Shown here in pieces: positions 1 through 6,281 of a DNA stretch of 10,634 nucleotides. The position numbers were made by a program, and so were the translations under genes. Each line of letters starts with the position of its first letter. The first letter of the stretch is position 1. Under the pieces are notes generated by a model. It worked only from the letters and a program-made list of their open reading frames with translations, was not told the origin of the DNA and ran no database searches. This stretch comes from CAZXCQ01 sp964639275 (GTDB lineage Bacteria > Desulfobacterota > DSM-4660 > Desulfatiglandales > Desulfatiglandaceae). The stretch covers positions 1-10,634 of the forward strand of contig CAZXCQ010000214.1 in assembly GCA_964639275.1 (NCBI GenBank), in the 5' to 3' direction.

Positions 1-76
1 CTTGCGATTGAGGTGCGGCCAAAGATGACCCGAAGATGGGATGCGAAAATGTGAAGTCATTTCTGCGCAAGCCCTT

Positions 77-96
77 AGTGCCAATTTTGAAAAAAG
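77..96. repeat. Partial extra copy of the palindromic-element end
   Basis: Positions 77-96 match 330-349 in the same orientation at 18 of 20 bases (core AGTGCCA followed by TTTTGAAAA). The second segment belongs to the right arm of the palindromic element at 101-357. This suggests the remnant of another element copy directly to the left, partly overwritten or decayed. Confidence 0.5.
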
Positions 97-100
97 GTAA

Positions 101-357
101 CACTTTAGCTGTTTGAAACCAGGGCGATGGGGATTCCGTTTTGAAGGGTGTATAACTCGCCCGTAAGAGAGCGTAGAAAAATCACGCGCCATAGGAAGAA
201 ATAGGGGGCAGTATTTCAGGGAAAGTCTTATGGTTCTTGGCGACCTCGTTCTCCGTGATTTCTCAACGCTCTCTAACGGTCTCAGACAGGGATACACCCT
301 TCAAAACGGAATCCCCATTGCCCTCCCCGAGTGCCACTTTTGAAAATAGCTAAATTG
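101..357. repeat. Long palindromic MITE-like element, copy A
   Basis: This is a long imperfect inverted repeat. The ends CACTTTAGCT (101-110) and AGCTAAATTG (348-357) are inverted repeats of each other at 9 of 10 positions. Further in, 122-153 pairs with 292-323 at 31 of 32 positions, and 161-186 pairs with 254-279 at 23 of 26. About 67 bases form the central loop. No reading frame of useful size lies inside, so a non-autonomous (MITE-like) or fold-back element is the simplest reading. It sits 67 bases past the stop of the acyl-CoA synthetase gene and could also end or stabilise that transcript. A shorter relative lies at 3338-3416. Confidence 0.75.
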
Positions 358-423
358 ATAGGGGGGGTTAAGAGATATCAGACAAGTCCCCAAGACCGCT
401 GGGCCATGTCATATTACACACCT

Positions 424-1872
424 TTACCCTGGTCTTTGATCTGTTGCCCTTCGATGATACCGGATAAAGTGGGCAAGGGCGCGTGACGCCCTTTGTATGT
501 TCGGATAGACAGGGATGCCGGCATCGCGGCATTGTTCTTGTGCCTTGAGCACCGCTTCCACCCGCCATGGGGTGGTCGTGTCTCCAGAGTTGACAAAGAT
601 GATCATCGGCTTTTTGGCATCTCGGGCAAGACTGATCAAAAACGCGAGATTCTGGTTGTGGCGTTCTGCGCCCTGCGGATAATCAAGGAGCCAGATGGCG
701 CTGCTGTTTCCGACCAAGAGGTCTGCTCCGTCCCATTGTATTCCCATTTGAAAGGCACGAACCATCGTCTCTACATCTCCCATCACTGACGCATCCATGG
801 GATTTGAGATCAATGACCAGACCTCGGGTGCAAACAAACGGATCTCCTCCATCATCTCCGGTGGCAGGGGTGGCACCTCAAAGCCGTCCAGCTCACACGC
901 ATCGGCAGCCGCCACGCTCCCTCCTCCCCCTCCGCCCATGACCAGCACCCTCTGGCCTGTTGAAGGTGGCAGAAATTGAAAGGCAAGAAGGACGTCGGCC
1001 ATCTCCTGCATCGAATGGACGCTCACCACCCCGAACTGCCGGCAAACGGCCTCCCACAGGGGCGACTCTCCACTCATCGAGGCGGTATGGGAGATCACTG
1101 CCCTGGAACCGGCCCTTGTCCTCCCCGCCTTAAAAAGAACCACCGGTTTTTTGCCGTCTGCTAGCCGGAGGAGGTCCAGAAACCGCCTTCCCTCCTTTAC
1201 GCCTTCCAGATACATGGCGATAACCCTGGTGTGGGGGTCCTCAAGAAGGTAGTCCAGAAAGTCCGATTCATTGAGGTCTGAGGCATTTCCAAAGCTGATT
1301 ATCTTGCTAAAACGGAGCCCCCTTCCCACCCCCTGATACTCCAGATCCGCAGCATTTCCGCCGCTCTGGGAGGCAAAGGCCACTGTCCCGGCCTCCCTTG
1401 GAAGGCTAAAACGAAAGGTTAGACCGACATCCGGGCAATACAGACCCATACAGTTTGGCCCAATAACCCTTACTCCCCCTTGCCGTGCCCGCTGAACCGT
1501 CTGTCTTTCGAGACCCAGACGATCCGCCAGCCGGGTCTCTGCCATTCTTGCGGTGAAGAGATGGAGGGAACGGACGCCCTTGACCACACAATCCTCCACA
1601 AGCGAAAGGATCTGGTGATGGGGGATACAGGAGATCACATGATCCACCGGGCCGGTTATCTGGCGAAGGGTCTTATGACAGGGTACGCCAAGGACCTCCT
1701 GCTCATCGATGCTGACCGGGTACACGGGTCCATGGAACGGGAATTCCAGGAGCTGCCGAAGATATCTAAACCCCTGGCTTTCAGAATTCTTTGAAACCCC
1801 CACCACGGCCACGGATCTGGGGTTAAAGAGGCGATCCAGGGGATGTTTGCAGGTCTCTTGTGATGTATTCAT
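424..1872 (-). CDS. Acyl-CoA synthetase (NDP-forming), CoA-binding alpha-type protein
   Basis: The 482-residue product resembles the alpha subunit of ADP-forming acetyl/acyl-CoA synthetases, cytosolic enzymes that interconvert acyl-CoA + ADP + Pi and acid + CoA + ATP. A Rossmann CoA-binding domain starts at VAVVGVSKN (residues 21-29). A succinyl-CoA-ligase-like region carries GPNCMG (138-143), SQSGG (168-172) and the segment ISHTAS, whose His262 matches the phosphohistidine of the family. A glycine-rich GGGGGG lies at 313-318. Archaeal alpha subunits are about 460 residues, so this is full length for an alpha subunit, but the ATP-grasp (beta) part is absent and no beta gene lies in the window. 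An ATG at 1965 is also in frame. The ATG at 1872 is preferred because the conserved domain begins soon after it and AAGAGAA lies upstream. The true substrate is unknown. Confidence 0.85.
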   Translation of the reverse strand: MNTSQETCKHPLDRLFNPRSVAVVGVSKNSESQGFRYLRQLLEFPFHGPVYPVSIDEQEVLGVPCHKTLRQITGPVDHVISCIPHHQILSLVEDCVVKGVRSLHLFTARMAETRLADRLGLERQTVQRARQGGVRVIGPNCMGLYCPDVGLTFRFSLPREAGTVAFASQSGGNAADLEYQGVGRGLRFSKIISFGNASDLNESDFLDYLLEDPHTRVIAMYLEGVKEGRRFLDLLRLADGKKPVVLFKAGRTRAGSRAVISHTASMSGESPLWEAVCRQFGVVSVHSMQEMADVLLAFQFLPPSTGQRVLVMGGGGGGSVAAADACELDGFEVPPLPPEMMEEIRLFAPEVWSLISNPMDASVMGDVETMVRAFQMGIQWDGADLLVGNSSAIWLLDYPQGAERHNQNLAFLISLARDAKKPMIIFVNSGDTTTPWRVEAVLKAQEQCRDAGIPVYPNIQRASRALAHFIRYHRRATDQRPG

Positions 1873-1981
1873 AGGGGTTCTCTTTTGCTTTGGAATCGAC
1901 AGGACAGAAAGGCAAAAAGGCCTTTTTGTGGGCAGGAGTATAGGCAAGAGTGGTTTGTGAGTCAATAGACTGGATCGGGCC

Positions 1982-2009
1982 TTGACTTCTCCTCTTTAAT
2001 GGATTTAAC
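1982..2009 (+). promoter_or_regulatory. Possible sigma-70 promoter of the MFS gene
   Basis: TTGACT (1982-1987, five of six consensus bases) is followed after 16 bases by TTTAAC (2004-2009, four of six). This lies in the 178-base divergent space between the acyl-CoA synthetase gene and the transporter gene. It would give a leader of about 35 bases carrying the AAGGAGA ribosome site. Confidence 0.4.
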
Positions 2010-2027
2010 TCGTGGGCCTCTATCAGT

Positions 2028-2034
2028 AAGGAGA
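2028..2034 (+). promoter_or_regulatory. Ribosome binding site of the MFS gene
   Basis: AAGGAGA is the only strong Shine-Dalgarno match upstream of the transporter. Its 16-base distance from the GTG at 2051 is long, and its spacing to the GTG at 2043 (8 bases) is ideal. That frame ends after three codons at 2052-2054, overlapping the transporter's GTG. Confidence 0.5.
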
Positions 2035-2050
2035 ATCCAGGGGTGACCGA

Positions 2051-3253
2051 GTGAGTTTAGAGACGGGTCTGAATAACAAAGGGACAGGGGTCAATCTGAA
2101 AATGATTTTTTCGCTGACCCTCGTCCATTTTATCGGCGACTTTTACGCCTCATTTGTCAACCCGCTCCTTCCTTTGTTTGCGGATCGGTTTTTCCTCACC
2201 CTGACAGAGGTCGGGCTCATCACTGGAATAAGCCGAATCCTGGCCTTTGTTGTGCAGCCTTCGGTAGGCTATATCGCCGACCGCTACCGGCGACGCATAT
2301 TTGTCCTTGGCGGCCCCTTGCTGGTCATCCTCTTTATCCCCCTTACAGGGGTGGCTCCCAGTTTCTTGATCCTGCTTCTGTTTATATCCCTGGGGTCAAC
2401 CGGCCAATCCATGTTCCATCCACCCTGTGCCGGTATAGTGTCCACCTATTCGGGAAGACACCTGGGTCTGTCCATGTCTGTCTTTATCCTGGGTGGGACC
2501 CTTGCCTTTGGCATCGGACCGCTCTTTATCACCTCCTATGTTCAGTCCTACGGCCTGGACGCCACCCCGTTGACAATGGTCATCGGTCTTGCGGTCATGG
2601 CCTTTCTCTTTATGACGGTGCCCAATCCGGGTCGAGAGGGATTTGTCACCCTTGGGTTTATTGGGTCTATCAAAGAGGTCCTGGGGGGAGTCTGGAAATC
2701 GATTGTGCTTATCTGGTTAGTGATGGTACTGCGGGCCTTTGTAGGCCAGTCCTTTTTGACCTTTGTCCCGATCCTGTACGCCAAGGAGAACTATTCCCTG
2801 GTCTCGATCGGGACTATCGTGTCTCTATTTACCGTAGGGGGGGCGATCAGCGGTCTTCTTGCCGGGCATCTGTCGGACAGGATCGGATACAAGCCGATCT
2901 TTTTTGTCTCGTATATCCTCTCAGCCTTGTGCCTTTACCTCCTGCTCATTGTTCCAGGAGACTGGGTGTACCTCAGCGCCTTTTTTGCAGGGTTTATGGT
3001 CCTGGCCTCCCTGCCGCTGGGGGTGGCAATGGCCCAGGAGTTGGCCCCGGGGGGGAGATCGATGGTGTCGAGTTTTATGATGGGCCTCGCCTTTGGGGCC
3101 GGGGGGATGATGACACCCCTTACGGGGAGGCTGGCCGATATCTTTTCAATTCGGTCGGCCCTGGCCTGCGTGGCGATAGTGCCTTTGCTGGCAACCGGGT
3201 TCATTGCCCTGTTCCCCGGGAAGAATCAGATGCCTCGGACCCCGGCCGATTGA
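2051..3253 (+). CDS. MFS transporter, fosmidomycin-resistance (Fsr)-like
   Basis: The 400-residue inner-membrane protein has about 12 hydrophobic segments in two halves, the usual size for the major facilitator superfamily. HFIGDFY (26-32) in the first helix and GSTGQSMFHP (115-124) resemble the Fsr branch. Loop motifs are GYIADRYRRR (73-82, motif A) and GHLSDRIG (272-279, its repeat in the second half). Such carriers export small molecules by proton antiport. The substrate cannot be told from sequence, and a metabolite exporter is as likely as a drug exporter. The start is uncertain. AAGGAGA (2028-2034) is 16 bases before the GTG at 2051, and an in-frame ATG at 2102 directly precedes the first helix. 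A three-codon GTG frame (2043-2054) overlaps the GTG start. The gene is divergent from the acyl-CoA synthetase gene, so a shared substrate such as an organic acid is possible but only inferred. Confidence 0.85.
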   Translation: MSLETGLNNKGTGVNLKMIFSLTLVHFIGDFYASFVNPLLPLFADRFFLTLTEVGLITGISRILAFVVQPSVGYIADRYRRRIFVLGGPLLVILFIPLTGVAPSFLILLLFISLGSTGQSMFHPPCAGIVSTYSGRHLGLSMSVFILGGTLAFGIGPLFITSYVQSYGLDATPLTMVIGLAVMAFLFMTVPNPGREGFVTLGFIGSIKEVLGGVWKSIVLIWLVMVLRAFVGQSFLTFVPILYAKENYSLVSIGTIVSLFTVGGAISGLLAGHLSDRIGYKPIFFVSYILSALCLYLLLIVPGDWVYLSAFFAGFMVLASLPLGVAMAQELAPGGRSMVSSFMMGLAFGAGGMMTPLTGRLADIFSIRSALACVAIVPLLATGFIALFPGKNQMPRTPAD

Positions 3254-3337
3254 TCTGTTTATTAAATCAACTTAGATGCCCTAACACCGGCCGTTTTAGC
3301 CCATTACCAAGCCCTTTCCCTTCTTGTAAGGCTTTAT

Positions 3338-3416
3338 CCCTTTGAAACCAGTGCAATGGGGGAGGTCTGAACCCCCATTGCACTCTCCGGGCGCTGGTTT
3401 TGAAAAAGCTAAATTG
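3338..3416. repeat. Short palindromic element, copy B
   Basis: This is a shortened relative of the element at 101-357. The left segment TTTGAAACCAG (3341-3351) and right end AGCTAAATTG (3407-3416) are shared with copy A. A perfect 12-bp stem pairs GTGCAATGGGGG (3351-3362) with CCCCCATTGCAC (3372-3383) around a 9-base loop. It lacks the roughly 130 inner bases of copy A. It sits 85 bases after the MFS stop. No T-run follows the stem, so it is not a textbook intrinsic terminator. Confidence 0.7.
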
Positions 3417-3482
3417 TATTGACCCTTATCTGATCATACAACTATCCAGTTAGGATCACGACCAAATCTGACAAACTCGCAT

Positions 3483-3522
3483 TTGGACTATCCTGTGATC
3501 AATTGGACTATCTTGTGATCAA
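3483..3522. repeat. 20-bp tandem duplication
   Basis: Two adjacent 20-base units (3483-3502 and 3503-3522), TTGGACTATCYTGTGATCAA, differ at one base. Each ends with the palindrome TGATCA, and another TGATCA lies at 3431-3436. The setting is AT-rich with no secure gene on either side. It could be a two-site operator or simply a replication slip. Confidence 0.65.
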
Positions 3523-3624
3523 TAACAGTATCTTCAATAGTTGTTTAACGGAGATTTCTTAGTATGCAGAATGATATTATACACGCGGTCTGAAAAAAGT
3601 GCGTATGTTTTCCATGCCTGATTT

Positions 3625-3849
3625 TTGCCTTTGAAAGTTCGTGTAGATAATTATGCGCAAGTATTTATGACCGTGTGTATAGTTAAAGGTGAATTCAAGG
3701 ATACATATCGTATGTGTGGGTTCGACGAGATGCGAACCTACAAAGACAATCATTCACTTTTCATGGAGCGAAAAAAGGAAGACTGGAAAACATATCTTTC
3801 ACAATTTGAGGGCCTACTTTCCACCTGCCATAAATGTAGGAAATCATAG
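3625..3849 (+). CDS. Doubtful hypothetical ORF
   Basis: This 74-codon frame opens with TTG (next in-frame ATG at 3667) and has no good ribosome site. The product is rich in Lys, Glu and aromatic residues, and ends in a CHKC pair that could bind metal but is alone. No family is recognised. The AT-rich composition and weak start argue for a decayed gene piece or chance. It is kept only because the second half (KKEDWKTYL onwards) has a protein-like composition. Confidence 0.2.
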   Translation: MPLKVRVDNYAQVFMTVCIVKGEFKDTYRMCGFDEMRTYKDNHSLFMERKKEDWKTYLSQFEGLLSTCHKCRKS

Positions 3850-4092
3850 TTTCCTGTCTCCAGAAGGTGGCAAGCTTTGAGCCTCCAGTGGATATTTGTA
3901 ACTACTCGGATGTTTTTTGGTTTTGGGGGAGGTGAGCCCGCATGAGTCCAGAAAATCATACCCACAGACTCTCTTCCATCCTAAGTGGACATACGGAGGG
4001 CTAGAGCCGGTTCATGAGAGAGGACGAGGAGGCCACCGGCCGTACCATATTTCAATTGGGGCCAAGACTCTAGGTTCAATTGTCTCACCGGC

Positions 4093-4659
4093 TTATCTCT
4101 TGAATAGGGGCATCAGGTCCTTCGGCAAGGCGGTCATCGTCTCGTGAATAGATTGCAGTGAATTGAGTAGACGGGTATACATCATTGCGAGTCCGATATT
4201 CTCTCCCAATATAAGGAGAGAGTCTACGTCACGCTCAGAGATGTCCCAGGCTTGATTATGATATAATCGTAACACTCCCACAGTTTCACGGTAAAATAGA
4301 ATTGGAACAGAGACAATCCCTCCAATGCCCTCCTCTACGGCATCCTGGGGATACTGTAAGCGATCGGTTTTGGTCACGTCCCTGATAACAATCGGTTTTC
4401 CACTTTGTGTGCAACCGATGCTTTTGTCCGCCAGGATTGGCCCCTTGTTTAGGTAATTGTTGCTCAACCCAAAACTGGCCAGGACTTCAAGCTCTTCTGT
4501 CTCCGGGTTGAGGGCAAAAATGGTGCAGCCCTTGATTTCAAGGACCCCGACCAGCAAATGGGCCAGGTGATCGGCCATGATTTCCATATTATCAGATTTT
4601 GCGATGGCCCTTGTTACCGCCTTAAAGATATCCATGCTGATTTTATCTTCCCTGTCCAT
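4093..4659 (-). CDS. GAF-domain protein
   Basis: The 188-residue soluble protein is a single GAF domain (about residues 10-160) with a short helical tail. Seen features include an N-terminal helix, the strand CTIFALNPETEELEVLASFG (45-64), the IVIRDVTKTDRLQ segment (90-102) and the IVSVPILFYRETVGVLRLY hairpin (115-133), all typical of small-molecule-sensing GAF folds. No kinase, GGDEF or phosphodiesterase part is attached, so it probably acts by ligand-dependent binding to a partner. Its AAGGAG site is 6 bases before the ATG. The gene lies 48 bases downstream of the universal stress protein gene on the same strand, so the two are likely co-transcribed and may act together. Ligand and partner are unknown. 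Confidence 0.85.
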   Translation of the reverse strand: MDREDKISMDIFKAVTRAIAKSDNMEIMADHLAHLLVGVLEIKGCTIFALNPETEELEVLASFGLSNNYLNKGPILADKSIGCTQSGKPIVIRDVTKTDRLQYPQDAVEEGIGGIVSVPILFYRETVGVLRLYHNQAWDISERDVDSLLILGENIGLAMMYTRLLNSLQSIHETMTALPKDLMPLFKR

Positions 4660-4707
4660 GGGATTTCTCCTTGCTGGTTACATGCCATGTTTTGAGGCCA
4701 AATTGGG

Positions 4708-5172
4708 TCATGTGACAATGCACACAGTCGTTTCCTTTAGGTTGTTCACAACCTTATTGAAAACACTGGTAGTGAAATAGCGTGTAACTCTTCCAGGTTT
4801 ATGATTTATGATAACGAGATCGAAACGGCCCTCGTAGGCGAGATCCACGATTTCACAGGCAACTTCCTTTTTCCTCGGCTTGAAGACATAATGGATCTGA
4901 TCCTCAGAGAAGCCGTTGTCCAGGAGTTTTTGCCCAGCAGCTTTGAGGTCGGCCTCCTGATCCTGAACCCGTTGCCTGAGGGAGATTAGACCCCCTCTCA
5001 ACCTGTGCATGACCGGACTGTCCTTCATTTCAATTTCCGGAGGAGGAGCGTACGCATGAAATAGGGTAATCTCAGCCTCTTTCAAATGGGCGAAATGACG
5101 GATGACAAAATCGAGTGCCCTTTGATCATAGTTGGTGAATTTGAAGGGCAATAGTATCTTTTCGCTGGCCAT
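4708..5172 (-). CDS. Universal stress protein (UspA family)
   Basis: The 154-residue cytosolic protein has the UspA alpha/beta fold. It starts with the strand KILLPFKFTNYDQRALDFVI (5-24), has ALFHAY-like ITLFHAY (35-41), a long helix, and the C-terminal core RFDLVIINHK then NKVVNNLKETTVCIV. The usual ATP loop (Gly-2x-Gly-9x-Gly-Ser/Thr) is poorly kept. After HKPGR there is VTRYFTTS in place of the expected glycines, so it may not bind ATP, as in the UspA-like non-binding subgroup. AAAGGAGT sits 5 bases before the ATG. It heads a two-gene unit with the GAF gene. Usp proteins accumulate under starvation or stress, and the precise role here is not visible. Confidence 0.88.
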   Translation of the reverse strand: MASEKILLPFKFTNYDQRALDFVIRHFAHLKEAEITLFHAYAPPPEIEMKDSPVMHRLRGGLISLRQRVQDQEADLKAAGQKLLDNGFSEDQIHYVFKPRKKEVACEIVDLAYEGRFDLVIINHKPGRVTRYFTTSVFNKVVNNLKETTVCIVT

Positions 5173-5215
5173 TTTTGACTCCTTTCTCCCTGGTTTTCAT
5201 TTATTTCATTCCTGG

Positions 5216-5245
5216 TATATACTAAGTTCTGGGAAGAGATGATAA
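5216..5245 (-). promoter_or_regulatory. Possible promoter of the Usp-GAF pair
   Basis: On the minus strand, TTATCA (5245-5240) is followed after 18 bases by TATATA (5221-5216), each four of six against the sigma-70 consensus. It lies 44 bases before the Usp start codon. This is a weak match, and no sigma-54 type site was seen. Confidence 0.3.
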
Positions 5246-5385
5246 CCCTAGTACTTCCAGATTCAGGCCTTCCAAATCCGGGGGCCTTTATTCGGCAATA
5301 TATTTTAGCCCAGGAGTGGGAGATACAGATCCTTTGGATGACCAGCCAGACAATCCTTCGGTGCCGATGAAAGGAGTAAATGAAA

Positions 5386-5502
5386 ATGGGATTGAGATGC
5401 CCTTATTGCCCGTCCTTCTTCCCGGTGAGGTCTTCCCTTGCGACTTTTTTTATTTATACCCCGATGTCGCACGAAATTCAAGAAAAACCTTTCGGGTGCT
5501 AA
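5386..5502 (+). CDS. Possible small CxxC protein
   Basis: This 38-codon frame begins MGLRCPYCPSSF, with a CPYC pair at residues 5-8 that could hold a metal or act as a thiol pair. AAAGGAG (5370-5376) lies 9 bases before the ATG, which is a strong ribosome site. No further zinc ligands follow except a terminal Cys, and no family is recognised. It overlaps the start of the decayed transposase frame. It could be a leader peptide, a chance ORF, or debris. Confidence 0.25.
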   Translation: MGLRCPYCPSFFPVRSSLATFFIYTPMSHEIQEKPFGC

Positions 5503-5854
5503 GAGGGCATGTAGAGGGTGTTGGAGTATTCCTGTGGACTTCTTATATGGGGACATTCTTGATATATTGACATGGGACGATGAGGATCGGGAGTCTTTCT
5601 CAGATTGGCTTGGCGGCATTTTGCTGGAAAGCGCCCCTCCCTGCTATGCATGGTCGTTGTTAGGCAATCATGGTCATTTTCTTTTCAGGACCGGGGAGGT
5701 TTCTATCGCCCGCGTGATGAGAAGGGTTCTGACGGCCCATGCTGTGACCTTCAACCGGGGACATCGTTGTCACGGGCATCTTTTTCAGAACCGTTACAAA
5801 TCAATTTTATGTGAGAAATGCATGGGGTCACGTTTGACTCTTTGTCACAGATGA
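5438..5854 (+). pseudogene. Decayed REP-associated tyrosine transposase (Y1/IS200-like)
   Basis: The middle of this 138-codon frame is clearly a REP-associated transposase (RAYT, HUH/Y1 type), a single-strand nuclease-ligase that moves REP hairpins. It shows DDEDRE (48-53), CYAWSLLGNHGHFLF (69-83, holding the HUH-type His pair NHGH), VMRRVLTAHAVTFN (93-106) and HGHLFQNRYKSILCE (112-126). The first ~45 residues do not match the family start, so the 5' part is frameshifted or replaced. The frame leaves the family directly after ILCE. The next helix, which normally reads like VRYIHLNP and carries the catalytic tyrosine, is missing, and no other frame restores it. LTAHAV also differs from the common LTGYAV. 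The copy should be inactive. GGGGTC-type motifs and the 98-bp repeat follow directly. Confidence 0.8.
5824..5844 (+). repeat. REP-like motif 1 (GGGGTC...TTTGACT)
   Basis: GGGGTC (5824-5829) and then TTTGACTCTTTG (5833-5844) appear where the transposase homology ends. The same two blocks occur in inverted orientation at 6002-6027, 5949-5968 and 8637-8656. Inverted motif copies bracketing a RAYT gene are the arrangement known for REPtrons. Confidence 0.4.
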
Positions 5855-5876
5855 TCATAATTTTTTAGCAGTTTTT

Positions 5877-5974
5877 TTAGCTTTCGATCCTCCAGTATTT
5901 GGTCATTTCTGCCTAACTATGCTGTTTTTAGTCGTGCTGCACACCATTAACAGTCAGACATAGACCCCTTTATT
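5877..5974. repeat. 98-bp direct repeat, copy 1
   Basis: This segment is identical to 8565-8662 at 96 of 98 positions, in the same orientation without gaps (differences at 5903 and 5957). It can fold: CTATG (5917-5921) and CTGTT (5922-5926) pair with AACAG (5949-5953) and CATAG (5959-5963), leaving a 5-base bulge, with GTGC-T-GCAC (5934-5942) at the tip. It begins 22 bases after the decayed transposase frame. The two copies flank the OmpA-type gene and its upstream region. Confidence 0.9.
5949..5968 (-). repeat. REP-like motif 2 inside the 98-bp repeat
   Basis: Read on the minus strand, GGGGTC (5968-5963) is followed by TATGTC and then TGACTGTT. It shares both blocks with the motifs at 5824, 6027 and 8656. 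Confidence 0.4.
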
Positions 5975-6281
5975 TTATCCGTTTTATATCAGGGTAGTCA
6001 GCAACAGTCAATCGTAGATTTGACCCCTGCTGATTCGGAAACCTCAAACTGGGTCAGTCCATCTTGTCAAGGGCATCCCCGACCGAGGTCAAGTCTCCTC
6101 ATACCCGTAACAGATTCCGGCGGAACCAAATCCGAATCTCTGAATACAAAACTCGGAGCAGATCCCAATGACCAAAATTCGAAGAACCGAAACAAAAGCT
6201 CTAAACCTGAGGCCACGTTTTCGAAGACCTGAATATGGCATTTGTTCAAAATTACATGTTCCGGCTTTCAAATCTAAGACA
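5975..6281. other. Intergenic stretch downstream of the OmpA-type gene
   Basis: About 300 bases without a credible gene. The left part holds REP-like motif 3. The stretch near 6120-6240 is A-rich and has recurring short runs such as CCGAATC, TTCGAAGAACCGAAAC and TTTTCGAAGACC. These look like a worn intergenic repeat, but no clear unit could be fixed. No hairpin with a T-run was found as a terminator for the gene that ends at 6282. Confidence 0.4.
6002..6027 (-). repeat. REP-like motif 3
   Basis: Read on the minus strand, GGGGTC (6027-6022) is followed by AAATCTACGA and then TTGACTGTTG (6011-6002). It lies about 35 bases right of the first 98-bp repeat, in the same orientation as motif 2. Confidence 0.4.

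Larger units (their letters stand above)
3421..4092. other. Gene-poor stretch between the MFS gene and the GAF gene
   Basis: Apart from the 20-bp tandem duplication and one doubtful ORF (3625-3849), nothing is recognised in these roughly 670 bases. Reading frames on both strands are short and overlap one another. A small stem GCCGGT/ACCGGC brackets 4016-4040 downstream of the GAF gene, without a T-run on either side that would make it a clear terminator. Confidence 0.5.

Noticed and set aside
2088..2101. GGGGTCAATCTG near the MFS start as another REP-like motif
   Set aside because: It lacks the second block (TTGACTGTT) and lies inside or just before the coding region, so chance is the simpler reading.
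3372..3405. Copy B stem as a canonical intrinsic terminator of the MFS gene
   Set aside because: The 12-bp stem is strong, but it is followed by TCTCCGGGCG rather than a T-run. It may still slow decay or pausing, so it is listed only as a repeat.
4000..4060. GAGCCGGT...ACCGGC segment as part of a group II intron or riboswitch
   Set aside because: Only a six-base stem is supported. No domain V motif, reverse transcriptase or known aptamer core is visible.
5316..5570. Plus-strand frame with MPLLPVLLPGEVFP, reminiscent of the Lon N-terminal domain opening
   Set aside because: The likeness covers about 14 residues and fades afterwards. The frame overlaps the decayed transposase and has no good ribosome site for its first ATG. 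It is too weak to call.
5877..5974. 98-bp repeat as an integron attC site
   Set aside because: GCCTAAC fits one attC box, but the complementary GTTRRRY box is missing at the other end, and no integrase or cassette array is present.
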